Shown: one piece after another, positions 1 to 5,554 of the stretch
How positions within the stretch are numbered: the first letter of the stretch is position 1
Layout: each line of letters begins with the position of its first letter
DNA from: Pseudodesulfovibrio sp.
GTDB taxonomy: Bacteria; Desulfobacterota; Desulfovibrionia; Desulfovibrionales; Desulfovibrionaceae
Direction: 5' to 3'
Length of the DNA: 7,944 bases
Assembly (NCBI GenBank): GCA_022712815.1
Contig: JAFLJW010000066.1
Span: forward strand, 1 to 7,944
Position numbers and translations under genes: made by a program
The notes under the pieces: generated by a model
Told to the model about the DNA's origin: nothing
What the model saw: only the letters and a program-made list of their open reading frames with translations
Database searches by the model: none

Positions 1-419
1 TTTCAGTTGATCTATTTTCCGGTCTGCTTCTTCTTGTTTCCTGATGTATTTTTTTACAGTTTCTTCATCTCTGCCAACTGTTGAGACAAAATATCCTCTG
101 GCCCAAAAATTTTGACCTGTAAAATTATGCCGCCGTCCTGCATAGGTTCTTGCTATATATATTGCACTTTTCCCTTTGATATAGCCGACGACTTGAGACA
201 CTGCGTATTTCGGAGGAATTGATATCAGTAGATGCACATGGTCTCCATAAGATGCCCTTCTACTATATTTGATTCTTTTTGCAATGCCAGTGCTCTCAAA
301 ACTTCTCCAAGGTATCTTCTAAGATTACCGTATATTACCTTCTTCCGATATTTCGGAATCCAAATTAGATGGTAATTGCAATCCCATGTAGTATGGTTTA
401 ACTTATTATAATTGTTCAA
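1..419 (-). pseudogene. tnpA: IS200-type TnpA (Y1 HUH transposase), frameshifted and cut by the window edge
   Basis: TnpA of IS200/IS605 elements is a small single-strand transposase that cuts and joins DNA through an HUH motif and one tyrosine. Translation starts at a TTG at 419, seven bases after a GAAGGAG ribosome binding site (427-433). The first part reads MNNYNKLNHTTWDCNYHLIW and continues to EGHLM at about 246. There one base is missing: the next bases, GAGACCATGTGCAT, read ETMC then stop at 225-227 in the original frame. In the shifted frame they give DHVHLLISIPPKYAVSQVV, which contains the HUH pair (HVH, 232-240). That frame stays open to base 1, through FWARGYFVSTVGRDEETVKKY with the probable catalytic Tyr at 46-48. 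About 140 codons are present, so only the extreme C-terminus is missing. The original was probably LMEDHVH with one A or G lost. This could be real decay or a sequencing error; family members do not need frameshifting. Confidence 0.88.
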
Positions 420-473
420 CGAAAGTCTCCTTCTTTGTGATCTTTGAGCGGTTCACATTATTGGAGGCTTTCG
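420..473 (-). promoter_or_regulatory. Inverted repeat sequestering the tnpA ribosome binding site
   Basis: CGAAAGTCTCC (420-430) pairs with GGAGGCTTTCG (463-473) with a single mismatch out of 11 positions. In the minus-strand transcript the downstream arm contains the GGAG of the tnpA ribosome binding site, so folding would hide it and keep transposase synthesis low. The same arrangement is known from IS200, where a 5' UTR stem-loop represses translation. Preservation of the hairpin while the gene itself is frameshifted suggests recent inactivation. Confidence 0.7.
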
Positions 474-506
474 TATTTTCCCGGAAATGTCAAACTTTGA
501 GAGTCT

Positions 507-523
507 CCCCGGCAAAGCCGGGG
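507..523. repeat. GC-rich hairpin at the IS200 left end
   Basis: CCCCGGC-AAA-GCCGGGG is a perfect 7-bp stem with a three-base loop, extendable by one T-G pair. It lies about 90 bases upstream of the tnpA start. In IS200/IS605 elements such an end hairpin is the structure bound by TnpA on single-stranded DNA, and in IS200 it also stops transcription entering from outside. It is assigned here from its position and form. Confidence 0.75.
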
Positions 524-580
524 GCTTACTCAATATAGTTAAAAAACCTAAGAATTATGAGATGAAGGATAAAATTTATT

Positions 581-799
581 GAACTAAACCGCCTGAAAAA
601 TGGCAATAAAACCAAGACTTTTTTGTGCTATGAGGATTGTATTTAAACCCTTGATAGACAGGGATGTGCGAAAAACCAAGAAAAAAATAATATCTGGATA
701 CGGCAAGAATCATGATGAGTTTGTATCATTGTTGAAGTAAGAAAAGAAGCATTATCTTGGAATCGGTCGAGGAAAAACCACCGCGCAGCGGTTTAGTTC
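581..799. repeat. 219-bp segment bounded by a perfect 12-bp inverted repeat
   Basis: GAACTAAACCGC at 581-592 is the exact reverse complement of GCGGTTTAGTTC at 788-799. A perfect 12-bp match within about 220 bases is unlikely by chance. The right arm overlaps a small hairpin, ACCGC-GCA-GCGGT (780-792). The enclosed DNA is rich in A and carries only an unsupported 46-codon frame. No target-site duplication is evident: the outer flanks are TTATT on the left and TATGC on the right. It may be a miniature inverted-repeat element, the shrunken remains of an insertion sequence, or a pair of dispersed repeats. Confidence 0.45.
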
Positions 800-881
800 T
801 ATGCATCATATAAATGCATCATAAATATTTACAGTCCCAATTTTACAACCACAATTTCACCTCGGACAGATAGAATATTGA

Positions 882-925
882 GACCCGTTTGGGCAGTGAC
901 CCAAGGTCTAATCTAAAGCGATTAG
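882..925. promoter_or_regulatory. Two adjoining inverted repeats upstream of the dctP promoter
   Basis: The first is GACC-cgt-TTGGG-cagtga-CCCAA-GGTC (882-908), a 9-bp paired structure with a three-base bulge. The second is CTAATC-taaagc-GATTAG (908-925), a perfect 6-bp pair. They share base 908 and end three bases before the -35 element at 929. This is the place where an activator, or a terminator for upstream transcription, would be expected. No U-tract follows, so a protein binding site is more likely than a terminator. The regulator is not in the window. Confidence 0.4.
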
Positions 926-928
926 TTC

Positions 929-956
929 TTGACAAGGCTTGTTGTATATGTATACG
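929..956 (+). promoter_or_regulatory. Probable sigma-70 promoter for the TRAP operon
   Basis: TTGACA (929-934) is a perfect -35 hexamer. Sixteen bases later comes TATACG (951-956), which matches four of six -10 positions. The predicted transcription start is near 963, giving a leader of about 58 bases before dctP. A weaker sigma-54-like match overlaps downstream: AGGCAG-TGGTT-TTGT (960-974), with GG at the -24 position but GT instead of GC at -12. The sigma-70 reading is therefore preferred. Confidence 0.55.
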
Positions 957-960
957 TATA
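944..960. promoter_or_regulatory. Palindromic operator overlapping the dctP -10 region
   Basis: GTATA-TG-TATAC (944-955) is an inverted repeat, and TATACGTATA (951-960) is a perfect 10-bp palindrome sharing its right half. Both cover the spacer and -10 of the promoter, the usual location for a repressor site. Short GTATAC-centred palindromes are typical of GntR/FadR-type regulators, which often control organic-acid uptake operons. The assignment to GntR is inference, and no such regulator gene is in the window. Confidence 0.45.
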
Positions 961-1020
961 GGCAGTGGTTTTGTCTAAGGTCACAATTCACCGTAATTTT
1001 TTAACCGTAAGGAGAAAAAA

Positions 1021-2079
1021 ATGGTAAAGAAAAAGCTTATGTTTAGCATTCTTATTATTGTTGCTTCAGTGCTTGGAACAATGGCGTTTGCAACACAAAG
1101 TCAAGCTGCTGAAAAAACAATTAGATGGAAAGGACAAAGCTGTTTTGGGGTTGCCTCTCCGCTGGGCAAGCATTCCATCGTCCTCTGGAAAAAGTACGTC
1201 GAAGAGATGAGCGGTGGGAGGATGGAGATCACCCTTCACGATTCCGGAGAGATTGTTCCACCGACCAAAATATACGATGCTATTAAGACCGGTCTTCTCG
1301 ACTTTGGGATGAACACGCCAGCCTGGCAGAAGGGCAAATACCCGGGAGGCGATCTTTTCTATACGCTCCCAGGTGGCATTCTTCAGTTCAATGACCTGAT
1401 TCTATGGCTCTACGGCGGTGGCGGCAAAGAGCTGGAACAGGAAATGTATGGCGACGAAATCATCGTATTTCCCCTGGGATTGACGCCTCCTGAAGAAATT
1501 TGGTCTAAAAAACCTATCAAAACACTGGCTGACATCAAGGGATTAAAAATCAGGGCGGCCGGTTTGAGTATGGATATGTGGGAAAAACTTGGCGCCTCAG
1601 TGATCCTGCTGACCGGCGGCGAAGTTCTGCCCTCGCTGCAACGCGGTCTGATTGACGCAACAGAATTTCTTGATCCATCCTATGACTACACAATGGGACT
1701 GCATGAAGTCTGCAAATATCGTTTCGGACCTCCGATCCACATGTCCAACAATATTTTCCAGCTTTTCATCCAGCCCAAAACCTGGAAGGCTCTACCGGAC
1801 GACTTGAAGGCCATTGTTGAAAAAGCTGCCATGGCTGCCACCTTCCAAGGCTACGCTGATTTCTGGATAGACTCCATTGAATATAATAAGAAAATTGAAG
1901 AATATGGCACTATCACCACCAAACTGTCTAAAGAAGATCAGGCCAAAGCGCGCAAGATTGCTTTTGAAATTTTGGATGAAAAATCTGAAAAAGACCCCTT
2001 CTTTAAAAAGGTATGGGAGTCACAAAAGGCATTTATTGCAAAATACAAAACCTATAGTGACCTGACAACATTTGATTAG
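1021..2079 (+). CDS. dctP: TRAP transporter periplasmic solute-binding protein DctP (TakP-like)
   Basis: This is the extracytoplasmic receptor of a tripartite ATP-independent periplasmic transporter; it binds an organic acid and hands it to DctQM. The ATG follows AAGGAG (1009-1014) by six bases. The 352-residue product, a usual DctP length, starts with a signal peptide: lysines at 3-5, a hydrophobic stretch 6-24, and a likely cleavage between residues 24 and 30 (AFA or SQAA). There is no lipobox, so it is soluble. Residues about 34-330 form the DctP fold. The family's carboxylate-binding arginine is R178, in GLKIRAAG. It is followed by GGEVLPSLQRGLIDATEF, which resembles TakP-type receptors for 2-oxoacids; the Glu of this block helps hold the ion and ligand in TakP. 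The TakP-like assignment is by eye and the substrate is unknown. It is first gene of a dctPQM operon. Confidence 0.93.
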   Translation: MVKKKLMFSILIIVASVLGTMAFATQSQAAEKTIRWKGQSCFGVASPLGKHSIVLWKKYVEEMSGGRMEITLHDSGEIVPPTKIYDAIKTGLLDFGMNTPAWQKGKYPGGDLFYTLPGGILQFNDLILWLYGGGGKELEQEMYGDEIIVFPLGLTPPEEIWSKKPIKTLADIKGLKIRAAGLSMDMWEKLGASVILLTGGEVLPSLQRGLIDATEFLDPSYDYTMGLHEVCKYRFGPPIHMSNNIFQLFIQPKTWKALPDDLKAIVEKAAMAATFQGYADFWIDSIEYNKKIEEYGTITTKLSKEDQAKARKIAFEILDEKSEKDPFFKKVWESQKAFIAKYKTYSDLTTFD

Positions 2080-2096
2080 GACATTATAACGGCCAT

Positions 2097-2126
2097 GGGC
2101 ATGCCATGGACTTCCATGGCGTGCCC
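2097..2126 (+). promoter_or_regulatory. Strong intercistronic hairpin between dctP and dctQ
   Basis: GGGCATGCCATGG (2097-2109) pairs along its whole length with CCATGGCGTGCCC (2114-2126) around the loop ACTT, with one G-U pair. It begins 18 bases after the dctP stop. The bases after it are ACAACAAAAC, without a T-tract, so it is not a typical rho-independent terminator. Such hairpins commonly protect the 3' end of a binding-protein mRNA, so that the receptor is made in excess over the membrane subunits. That role is inferred here. Confidence 0.7.
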
Positions 2127-2200
2127 ACAACAAAACATGAAAGAATGTGATAGGTGCCTCTTTTATATAAAAAACAACACACGAACAAGGAGAAGTAGTC

Positions 2201-2704
2201 TTGCGATTTATTAAAGTAATTGACTGGCTCGGAAAGTGGACCGGGGCGTTTGCAGCCTGGCTCTCTATTCCTCTCATGCTAGTGGTGGTAAATGAAGTGG
2301 TGCAGCGCCACCTGCTGAACACACCGTCAGAGTGGGGGTATGACGTTTGCTGGATGCTTTTTTCAGCGCAATTTTTGATTGGTGGTGCCTATACTCTCCT
2401 TAAAAAGGGGCATATCCGTATTGATATTGTTTACACCATTCTATCTGATAAGAAGAAGTTGATATACGATGTCTTTATTAATTTGATCATTATTCTCCCT
2501 ACAATGATTATACTCACCTGGGCAGGCGTCATTTTTGCCGCCGATGCCTGGGTGAGCGGAGAGAATCTTTCCACCACCAACTGGGTTTTTGCGACAGGGC
2601 CCAGTAAGAGCATGATCCCCTTGGGGTTCTTTCTTCTATCTTTACAATGCCTGGCCGAAATTACGCGTAATATTATAGCACTGAAAAAGGAGACCTATAA
2701 ATGA
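2201..2704 (+). CDS. dctQ: TRAP transporter small permease subunit DctQ
   Basis: DctQ is the small inner-membrane subunit that pairs with DctM and is needed for transport. The start is TTG at 2201, chosen because AAGGAG (2187-2192) lies eight bases upstream and the product then begins with the expected N-terminal segment. The 167-residue protein has four hydrophobic segments at about 14-36, 48-67, 89-114 and 135-157. The family motif GHIRIDIVY, at about 71-79 in the loop after helix 2, is present. A 121-base gap with a hairpin separates it from dctP. Its last codons overlap dctM by four bases (ATGA, 2701-2704), indicating translational coupling. No abnormality is seen in length or motifs. Confidence 0.93.
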   Translation: MRFIKVIDWLGKWTGAFAAWLSIPLMLVVVNEVVQRHLLNTPSEWGYDVCWMLFSAQFLIGGAYTLLKKGHIRIDIVYTILSDKKKLIYDVFINLIIILPTMIILTWAGVIFAADAWVSGENLSTTNWVFATGPSKSMIPLGFFLLSLQCLAEITRNIIALKKETYK

Positions 2705-4026
2705 GCCCAGATCAACTTGCTGCCATTATCATGATGGTGTTGCTCCTGGTAATGGTGATCGGTGGGGTACATCTGGCATTTGCCATGATGTTTCTGGCGT
2801 GTGGCTTCGGACTGGTTTTCATAGGCCCGGCCATATTTCCAATGGCGATGCTTAAAATATTCGGGACCATGCAATCCGAAATTCTCATTGCAGTGCCTCT
2901 TTTTGTTTTCATGGGGACCCTTTTGGAAAAGACCAAGGTTGCCGAGAGTGTCTATCAAGCTCTTTACGAGTTGTTCGGCTCTATCAGGGGTGGCTTGGCA
3001 TTTGCCACCATCATAACCTGCACCATCTTCGCTTCCTGTACCGGAGTCATCGCGGCAACGGTGACCACCATGACGCTTCTAGCGGTTCCCTCCATGCTAA
3101 AGAAAAAATATGACAAAGGACTGGCCACCGGGTGTGTCTGCGCCGGTGGGAGCTTGGGAATCCTCATACCCCCCAGTGTTATGCTGGTAATGTACGGACC
3201 CATGGCCAATCTTTCCGTGGCCCAGTTGTTTGCCGCCGCTCTTGTTCCCGGAATATTGCTTTCCATTTTATATCTTTTATATATCGGCTTCACCTCCTGG
3301 CTGCGGCCCCAGATGGCCCCTGCGATTCCAAAATATGAAATAACATCCACAGGGCTCACCCTGTGGATCAAGGCTGCGAAAATCATGCTGCCCACGCTAT
3401 TTTTAATTATGGCAGTTCTAGGCTCGATCATTGCTGGTGTTGCATCCCCCACCGAGGCTTCTGGAGTCGGTGCCATCGCTGCTGCAATAATTGCGGCTTG
3501 CTATCGGCAGCTGAGCTACGCCAATATTAGGGACGCAGCCCACACAACTCTCATTGTAACAGCCATGGTATTCTTTATTATCATCGGCGCCTCCATTTTT
3601 AATTCCGTTTTTCTTTATCTCGGTGGTGGAGCCCTGATCAAGTCTATGTTGATGGGTTTGCCCTTTGGCAAATGGTTTGTTTTGTTTGTGATGATGTTTA
3701 TTCTGTTCATTCTGGGCTTTTTTATTTCCTGGCAGGGACTCCTATATGTGGTCGTACCCATTTTCCTCCCAGTGGCGTCCGGTTTGGGCTTTAACCCGCT
3801 CTGGTTCGGAATTCTGATATGCCTCAATCTGCAGATGTCCTTTTTAACGCCGCCGTTTGCATATGCGATTTTCTTTGTCAAAGGTGCAGCACCGCCCGAA
3901 GTTTCCACATGGGACATCTATCGTGGCGTCATCCCGTTCGTTGTGCTTCAGGCCGTAGCCGTCTTCCTGTGTATCTATTTTCCGGAGATCATTCTCTGGC
4001 TACCGAGGGTAACAGTGGGCGGATAA
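2701..4026 (+). CDS. dctM: TRAP transporter large permease subunit DctM
   Basis: DctM is the large, ion-coupled inner-membrane permease of the TRAP system. The ATG overlaps the dctQ stop and is preceded by AAGGAG (2687-2692) with eight bases of spacing. The 441 residues, a normal length, are almost wholly hydrophobic helices separated by short loops, about 11-12 segments. Recognisable family blocks include an early IAVPLFVFMGTLLEKT, then the ASCTGVIAATVTTMTLLAVP region and GGSLGILIPPSVMLVMYG in the first half, with ASPTEASGVGAIAA and LGFFISWQGLLYVVVPIFLP in the second half. These form the two inverted structural halves. Together with dctP and dctQ it completes the transporter. The next gene lies 153 bases on, without a clear terminator between. 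Confidence 0.95.
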   Translation: MSPDQLAAIIMMVLLLVMVIGGVHLAFAMMFLACGFGLVFIGPAIFPMAMLKIFGTMQSEILIAVPLFVFMGTLLEKTKVAESVYQALYELFGSIRGGLAFATIITCTIFASCTGVIAATVTTMTLLAVPSMLKKKYDKGLATGCVCAGGSLGILIPPSVMLVMYGPMANLSVAQLFAAALVPGILLSILYLLYIGFTSWLRPQMAPAIPKYEITSTGLTLWIKAAKIMLPTLFLIMAVLGSIIAGVASPTEASGVGAIAAAIIAACYRQLSYANIRDAAHTTLIVTAMVFFIIIGASIFNSVFLYLGGGALIKSMLMGLPFGKWFVLFVMMFILFILGFFISWQGLLYVVVPIFLPVASGLGFNPLWFGILICLNLQMSFLTPPFAYAIFFVKGAAPPEVSTWDIYRGVIPFVVLQAVAVFLCIYFPEIILWLPRVTVGG

Positions 4027-4045
4027 AAACACAGATATCTCTTAT

Positions 4046-4073
4046 CAATTATCCGGTACCAATTATCTGGTAA
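4046..4073. repeat. Tandem 14-bp repeat downstream of dctM
   Basis: CAATTATCCGGTAC (4046-4059) is followed directly by CAATTATCTGGTAA (4060-4073), matching at 12 of 14 positions. It lies between dctM and the dehydrogenase gene. It may be two adjacent binding sites for a regulator, or simply slippage. A weak stem, CTTATC (4041-4046) with GGTAAG (4069-4074), encloses it, but no T-tract follows, so I do not call a terminator. Confidence 0.4.
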
Positions 4074-4179
4074 GGCAGTCGGACCTTAAGGCCTGAAAAC
4101 AAAAAAACATTAATCCACAAAATGTTCATATACGATACAATGCATTTTGACTTAGAGTAATTGTAAAAGGATTTTTCAA

Positions 4180-5223
4180 ATGAAAGCAAAACAGATGCAA
4201 GCTTTGATCAAAACAGCTCCTGAGAATGCTGAAATTCAAACAATAGCCATTCCTGAACCGCTTGAGAACCAGGTTCTTATAAGAGTCAAGGCAGCAGCCC
4301 TTTGTGGTACTGACTTGCATGTCTACAATTGGAATATGTGGGCGCAGAATTCAGGAATTAAATTGCCCGTTGTGATGGGACATGAGTGCTGTGGTGATGT
4401 CGTTGCTACGGGGCAAAATGTCCAGAGGCTGCAAGTTGGAGATAAAGTCGCTGTGGAAACCCATGTGCCGTGCGGCAAATGTTATCAATGTTTAAATGGT
4501 GAGCAGCATATCTGTAATGATTTAAAGCTTTTCAGCATACACATGGATGGCTGTTTTGCGGAATATACTGTTGTACCTTCGATTTGCGCACGTAAAATTC
4601 CCATTCAGATACCCTATCACTTCGGTGCGGTAATGGAGCCACTTGGAACTGCCTACCGTTCCGTTGTTGAGACTCAGGTCATGGGCGCCAATGTCATTGT
4701 CCTGGGTTGCGGGCCCATAGGCCTTTTTGCCGTTGCTTCGGCAACAACACTTGGGGCTGCAAAAATTATTGCGACCGACATCAGCGATTCTCGCCTGGAA
4801 ATTGCTGCTAAAATGGGTGCCGATATAACCTTGAATCCCATAAAAGATAATGTTGCAGAGACTGTGCTGGAACTAACCGATCAGTATGGTGTTGATGTTA
4901 TTATTGATGCTTCAGGTAGCGTTGATGCCATAGGGCACTCCTTTAAGTACCTGAGAAAAGGGGGACGAATTGCCTTGATTGGCCTGCCAAATAAGGCGTT
5001 AGAAATTGAGATTGGAAAGGAAGTAGTTTTTAAAGAGGCCAGCATTATCGGTATCCATGGACGTAAAATGTTTAAAACATGGACTCAAATGGAAAACCTT
5101 CTGGCCGCCGGTAAGCTTAATATTAAGCCTGCAATAACCCATGTCTTTCCCCTCAGTCAATGGAAAAAAGGGATTGATCTTGCCCTGAGTGGAGAAGCAT
5201 GCAAAGTGATTTATGAACCCTAG
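4180..5223 (+). CDS. Zinc-dependent medium-chain dehydrogenase, L-threonine 3-dehydrogenase type
   Basis: The closest known type is Tdh, which oxidises L-threonine to 2-amino-3-oxobutyrate with NAD in the cytoplasm. The ATG follows AAAGGA (4166-4171) by eight bases. The 347 residues match Tdh in length (about 341 in E. coli). The catalytic zinc and relay residues are visible: C42, T44 and H47 in LCGTDLHVYNW, H68-E69 in MGHE, and E153 in EPLG. Four structural-zinc cysteines lie at 98, 101, 104 and 112. The nucleotide fold starts at GCGPIG (176-181), and D200 ends the second strand, which favours NAD over NADP. The block GRKMFKTWTQM resembles GREMFETWYKM of E. coli Tdh. However, many polyol and sorbitol dehydrogenases share this layout, so the substrate is not certain and I give no symbol. 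It follows the TRAP operon and may be co-transcribed with it. Confidence 0.88.
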   Translation: MKAKQMQALIKTAPENAEIQTIAIPEPLENQVLIRVKAAALCGTDLHVYNWNMWAQNSGIKLPVVMGHECCGDVVATGQNVQRLQVGDKVAVETHVPCGKCYQCLNGEQHICNDLKLFSIHMDGCFAEYTVVPSICARKIPIQIPYHFGAVMEPLGTAYRSVVETQVMGANVIVLGCGPIGLFAVASATTLGAAKIIATDISDSRLEIAAKMGADITLNPIKDNVAETVLELTDQYGVDVIIDASGSVDAIGHSFKYLRKGGRIALIGLPNKALEIEIGKEVVFKEASIIGIHGRKMFKTWTQMENLLAAGKLNIKPAITHVFPLSQWKKGIDLALSGEACKVIYEP

Positions 5224-5554
5224 ATCATCTGTAATCCAAGGAAAATCGCTGTGGCATCGAATCAAATATGCCAGATAAGCTGCCTAAAGGACTGAACCAG
5301 GCGACAACAGACCTTAATATTGATGCATTTTTTCAGTTTATTTTTCAAGCCCAGCCGTTTGAACAGTAGCTGAAAAATCAGGACACTTGCAAAAGATATC
5401 AGTTGTCTGTCCTCGAAATTGATTTCGGGAATTTCATGGTATTATCTTTTATTTATGCAACACTGCATTGGGAAAGATTCATTTGATGCAACCAAAAAAA
5501 TGGTTCATTATGACAAGAGCTTAAATTAATTTATACGAAAAAAAGGAGAAAAAA
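5224..5554. other. Gene-free region between the dehydrogenase and ilvC
   Basis: I see no supported gene in these 331 bases. A 33-codon frame at 5268-5369 has no ribosome binding site. A short inverted repeat, TTTTTCAG (5329-5336) with CTGAAAAA (5370-5377), and a small hairpin around 5412-5429 (CTCGAAAT with ATTTCGGG, loop TG) are present, without the form of a terminator. The length and the upstream elements suggest that ilvC has its own promoter. Confidence 0.5.
5483..5511 (+). promoter_or_regulatory. Possible weak promoter for ilvC
   Basis: TTGATG (5483-5488) and CATTAT (5506-5511) are separated by 17 bases and each matches four of six consensus positions. The predicted start near 5518 would give a leader of about 37 bases. 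The match is modest and other AT-rich positions in this region could serve as well. No leader peptide or T-box-like structure is evident. Confidence 0.28.

Larger units (their letters stand above)
1..530 (-). mobile_element. IS200/IS605-family insertion sequence, partial (right part outside the window)
   Basis: The segment contains a Y1-type transposase gene read on the minus strand, preceded by two hairpins in the arrangement typical of IS200 left ends. An outer GC-rich hairpin lies at 507-523, and an inner inverted repeat (420-430 with 463-473) covers the transposase ribosome binding site. Elements of this family have no terminal inverted repeats and make no target duplication, so the outer edge cannot be fixed from the sequence; it should lie a little beyond the hairpin, near 525-540. 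The right end is beyond base 1. No TnpB gene is visible. The copy is probably immobile by itself because its transposase gene is frameshifted, although it could be mobilised by an intact copy elsewhere. Confidence 0.85.
541..928. other. Gene-poor region between the IS and the TRAP operon
   Basis: No reading frame in this stretch looks like a supported gene. One small open frame (600-740, 46 codons, ATG) encodes a lysine-rich peptide beginning MAIKPRLFCAM and ending SLLK. It has no ribosome binding site and I do not recognise the peptide, so I do not call it as a gene. The frame lies inside the 12-bp inverted repeat pair at 581-799. A 10-bp sequence, ATGCATCATA, occurs twice at 801-810 and 814-823. 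Two hairpin-forming sequences lie at 882-925, just before the dctP promoter. The region could hold remnants of older insertions. Confidence 0.5.

Noticed and set aside
225..419. A stand-alone 64-residue protein on the minus strand
   Set aside because: It is the N-terminal part of the frameshifted TnpA; the rest follows in the next frame down to base 1.
801..823. ATGCATCATA repeated twice as the start of a CRISPR or iteron array
   Set aside because: Only two 10-bp copies with three bases between them; no further copies follow.
2097..2126. The hairpin after dctP as a rho-independent terminator
   Set aside because: It is followed by ACAACAAAAC without a T-tract and lies inside an evident dctPQM operon.
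2964..3476. A 170-codon antisense reading frame within dctM
   Set aside because: It is a shadow of the strongly hydrophobic dctM frame, with no recognisable protein features; the same holds for the other antisense frames inside dctM, the dehydrogenase and ilvC.
5268..5369. A 33-codon ATG frame (MPDKLPKGLNQ...) upstream of ilvC
   Set aside because: No ribosome binding site, no recognisable family, and length expected by chance; it is not a plausible attenuator peptide because it lacks runs of branched-chain residues.
5510..5537. ATGACA-N16-TATACG upstream of ilvC, similar in layout to the dctP promoter
   Set aside because: The transcription start would fall inside the ribosome binding site at 5543-5548, leaving almost no leader.
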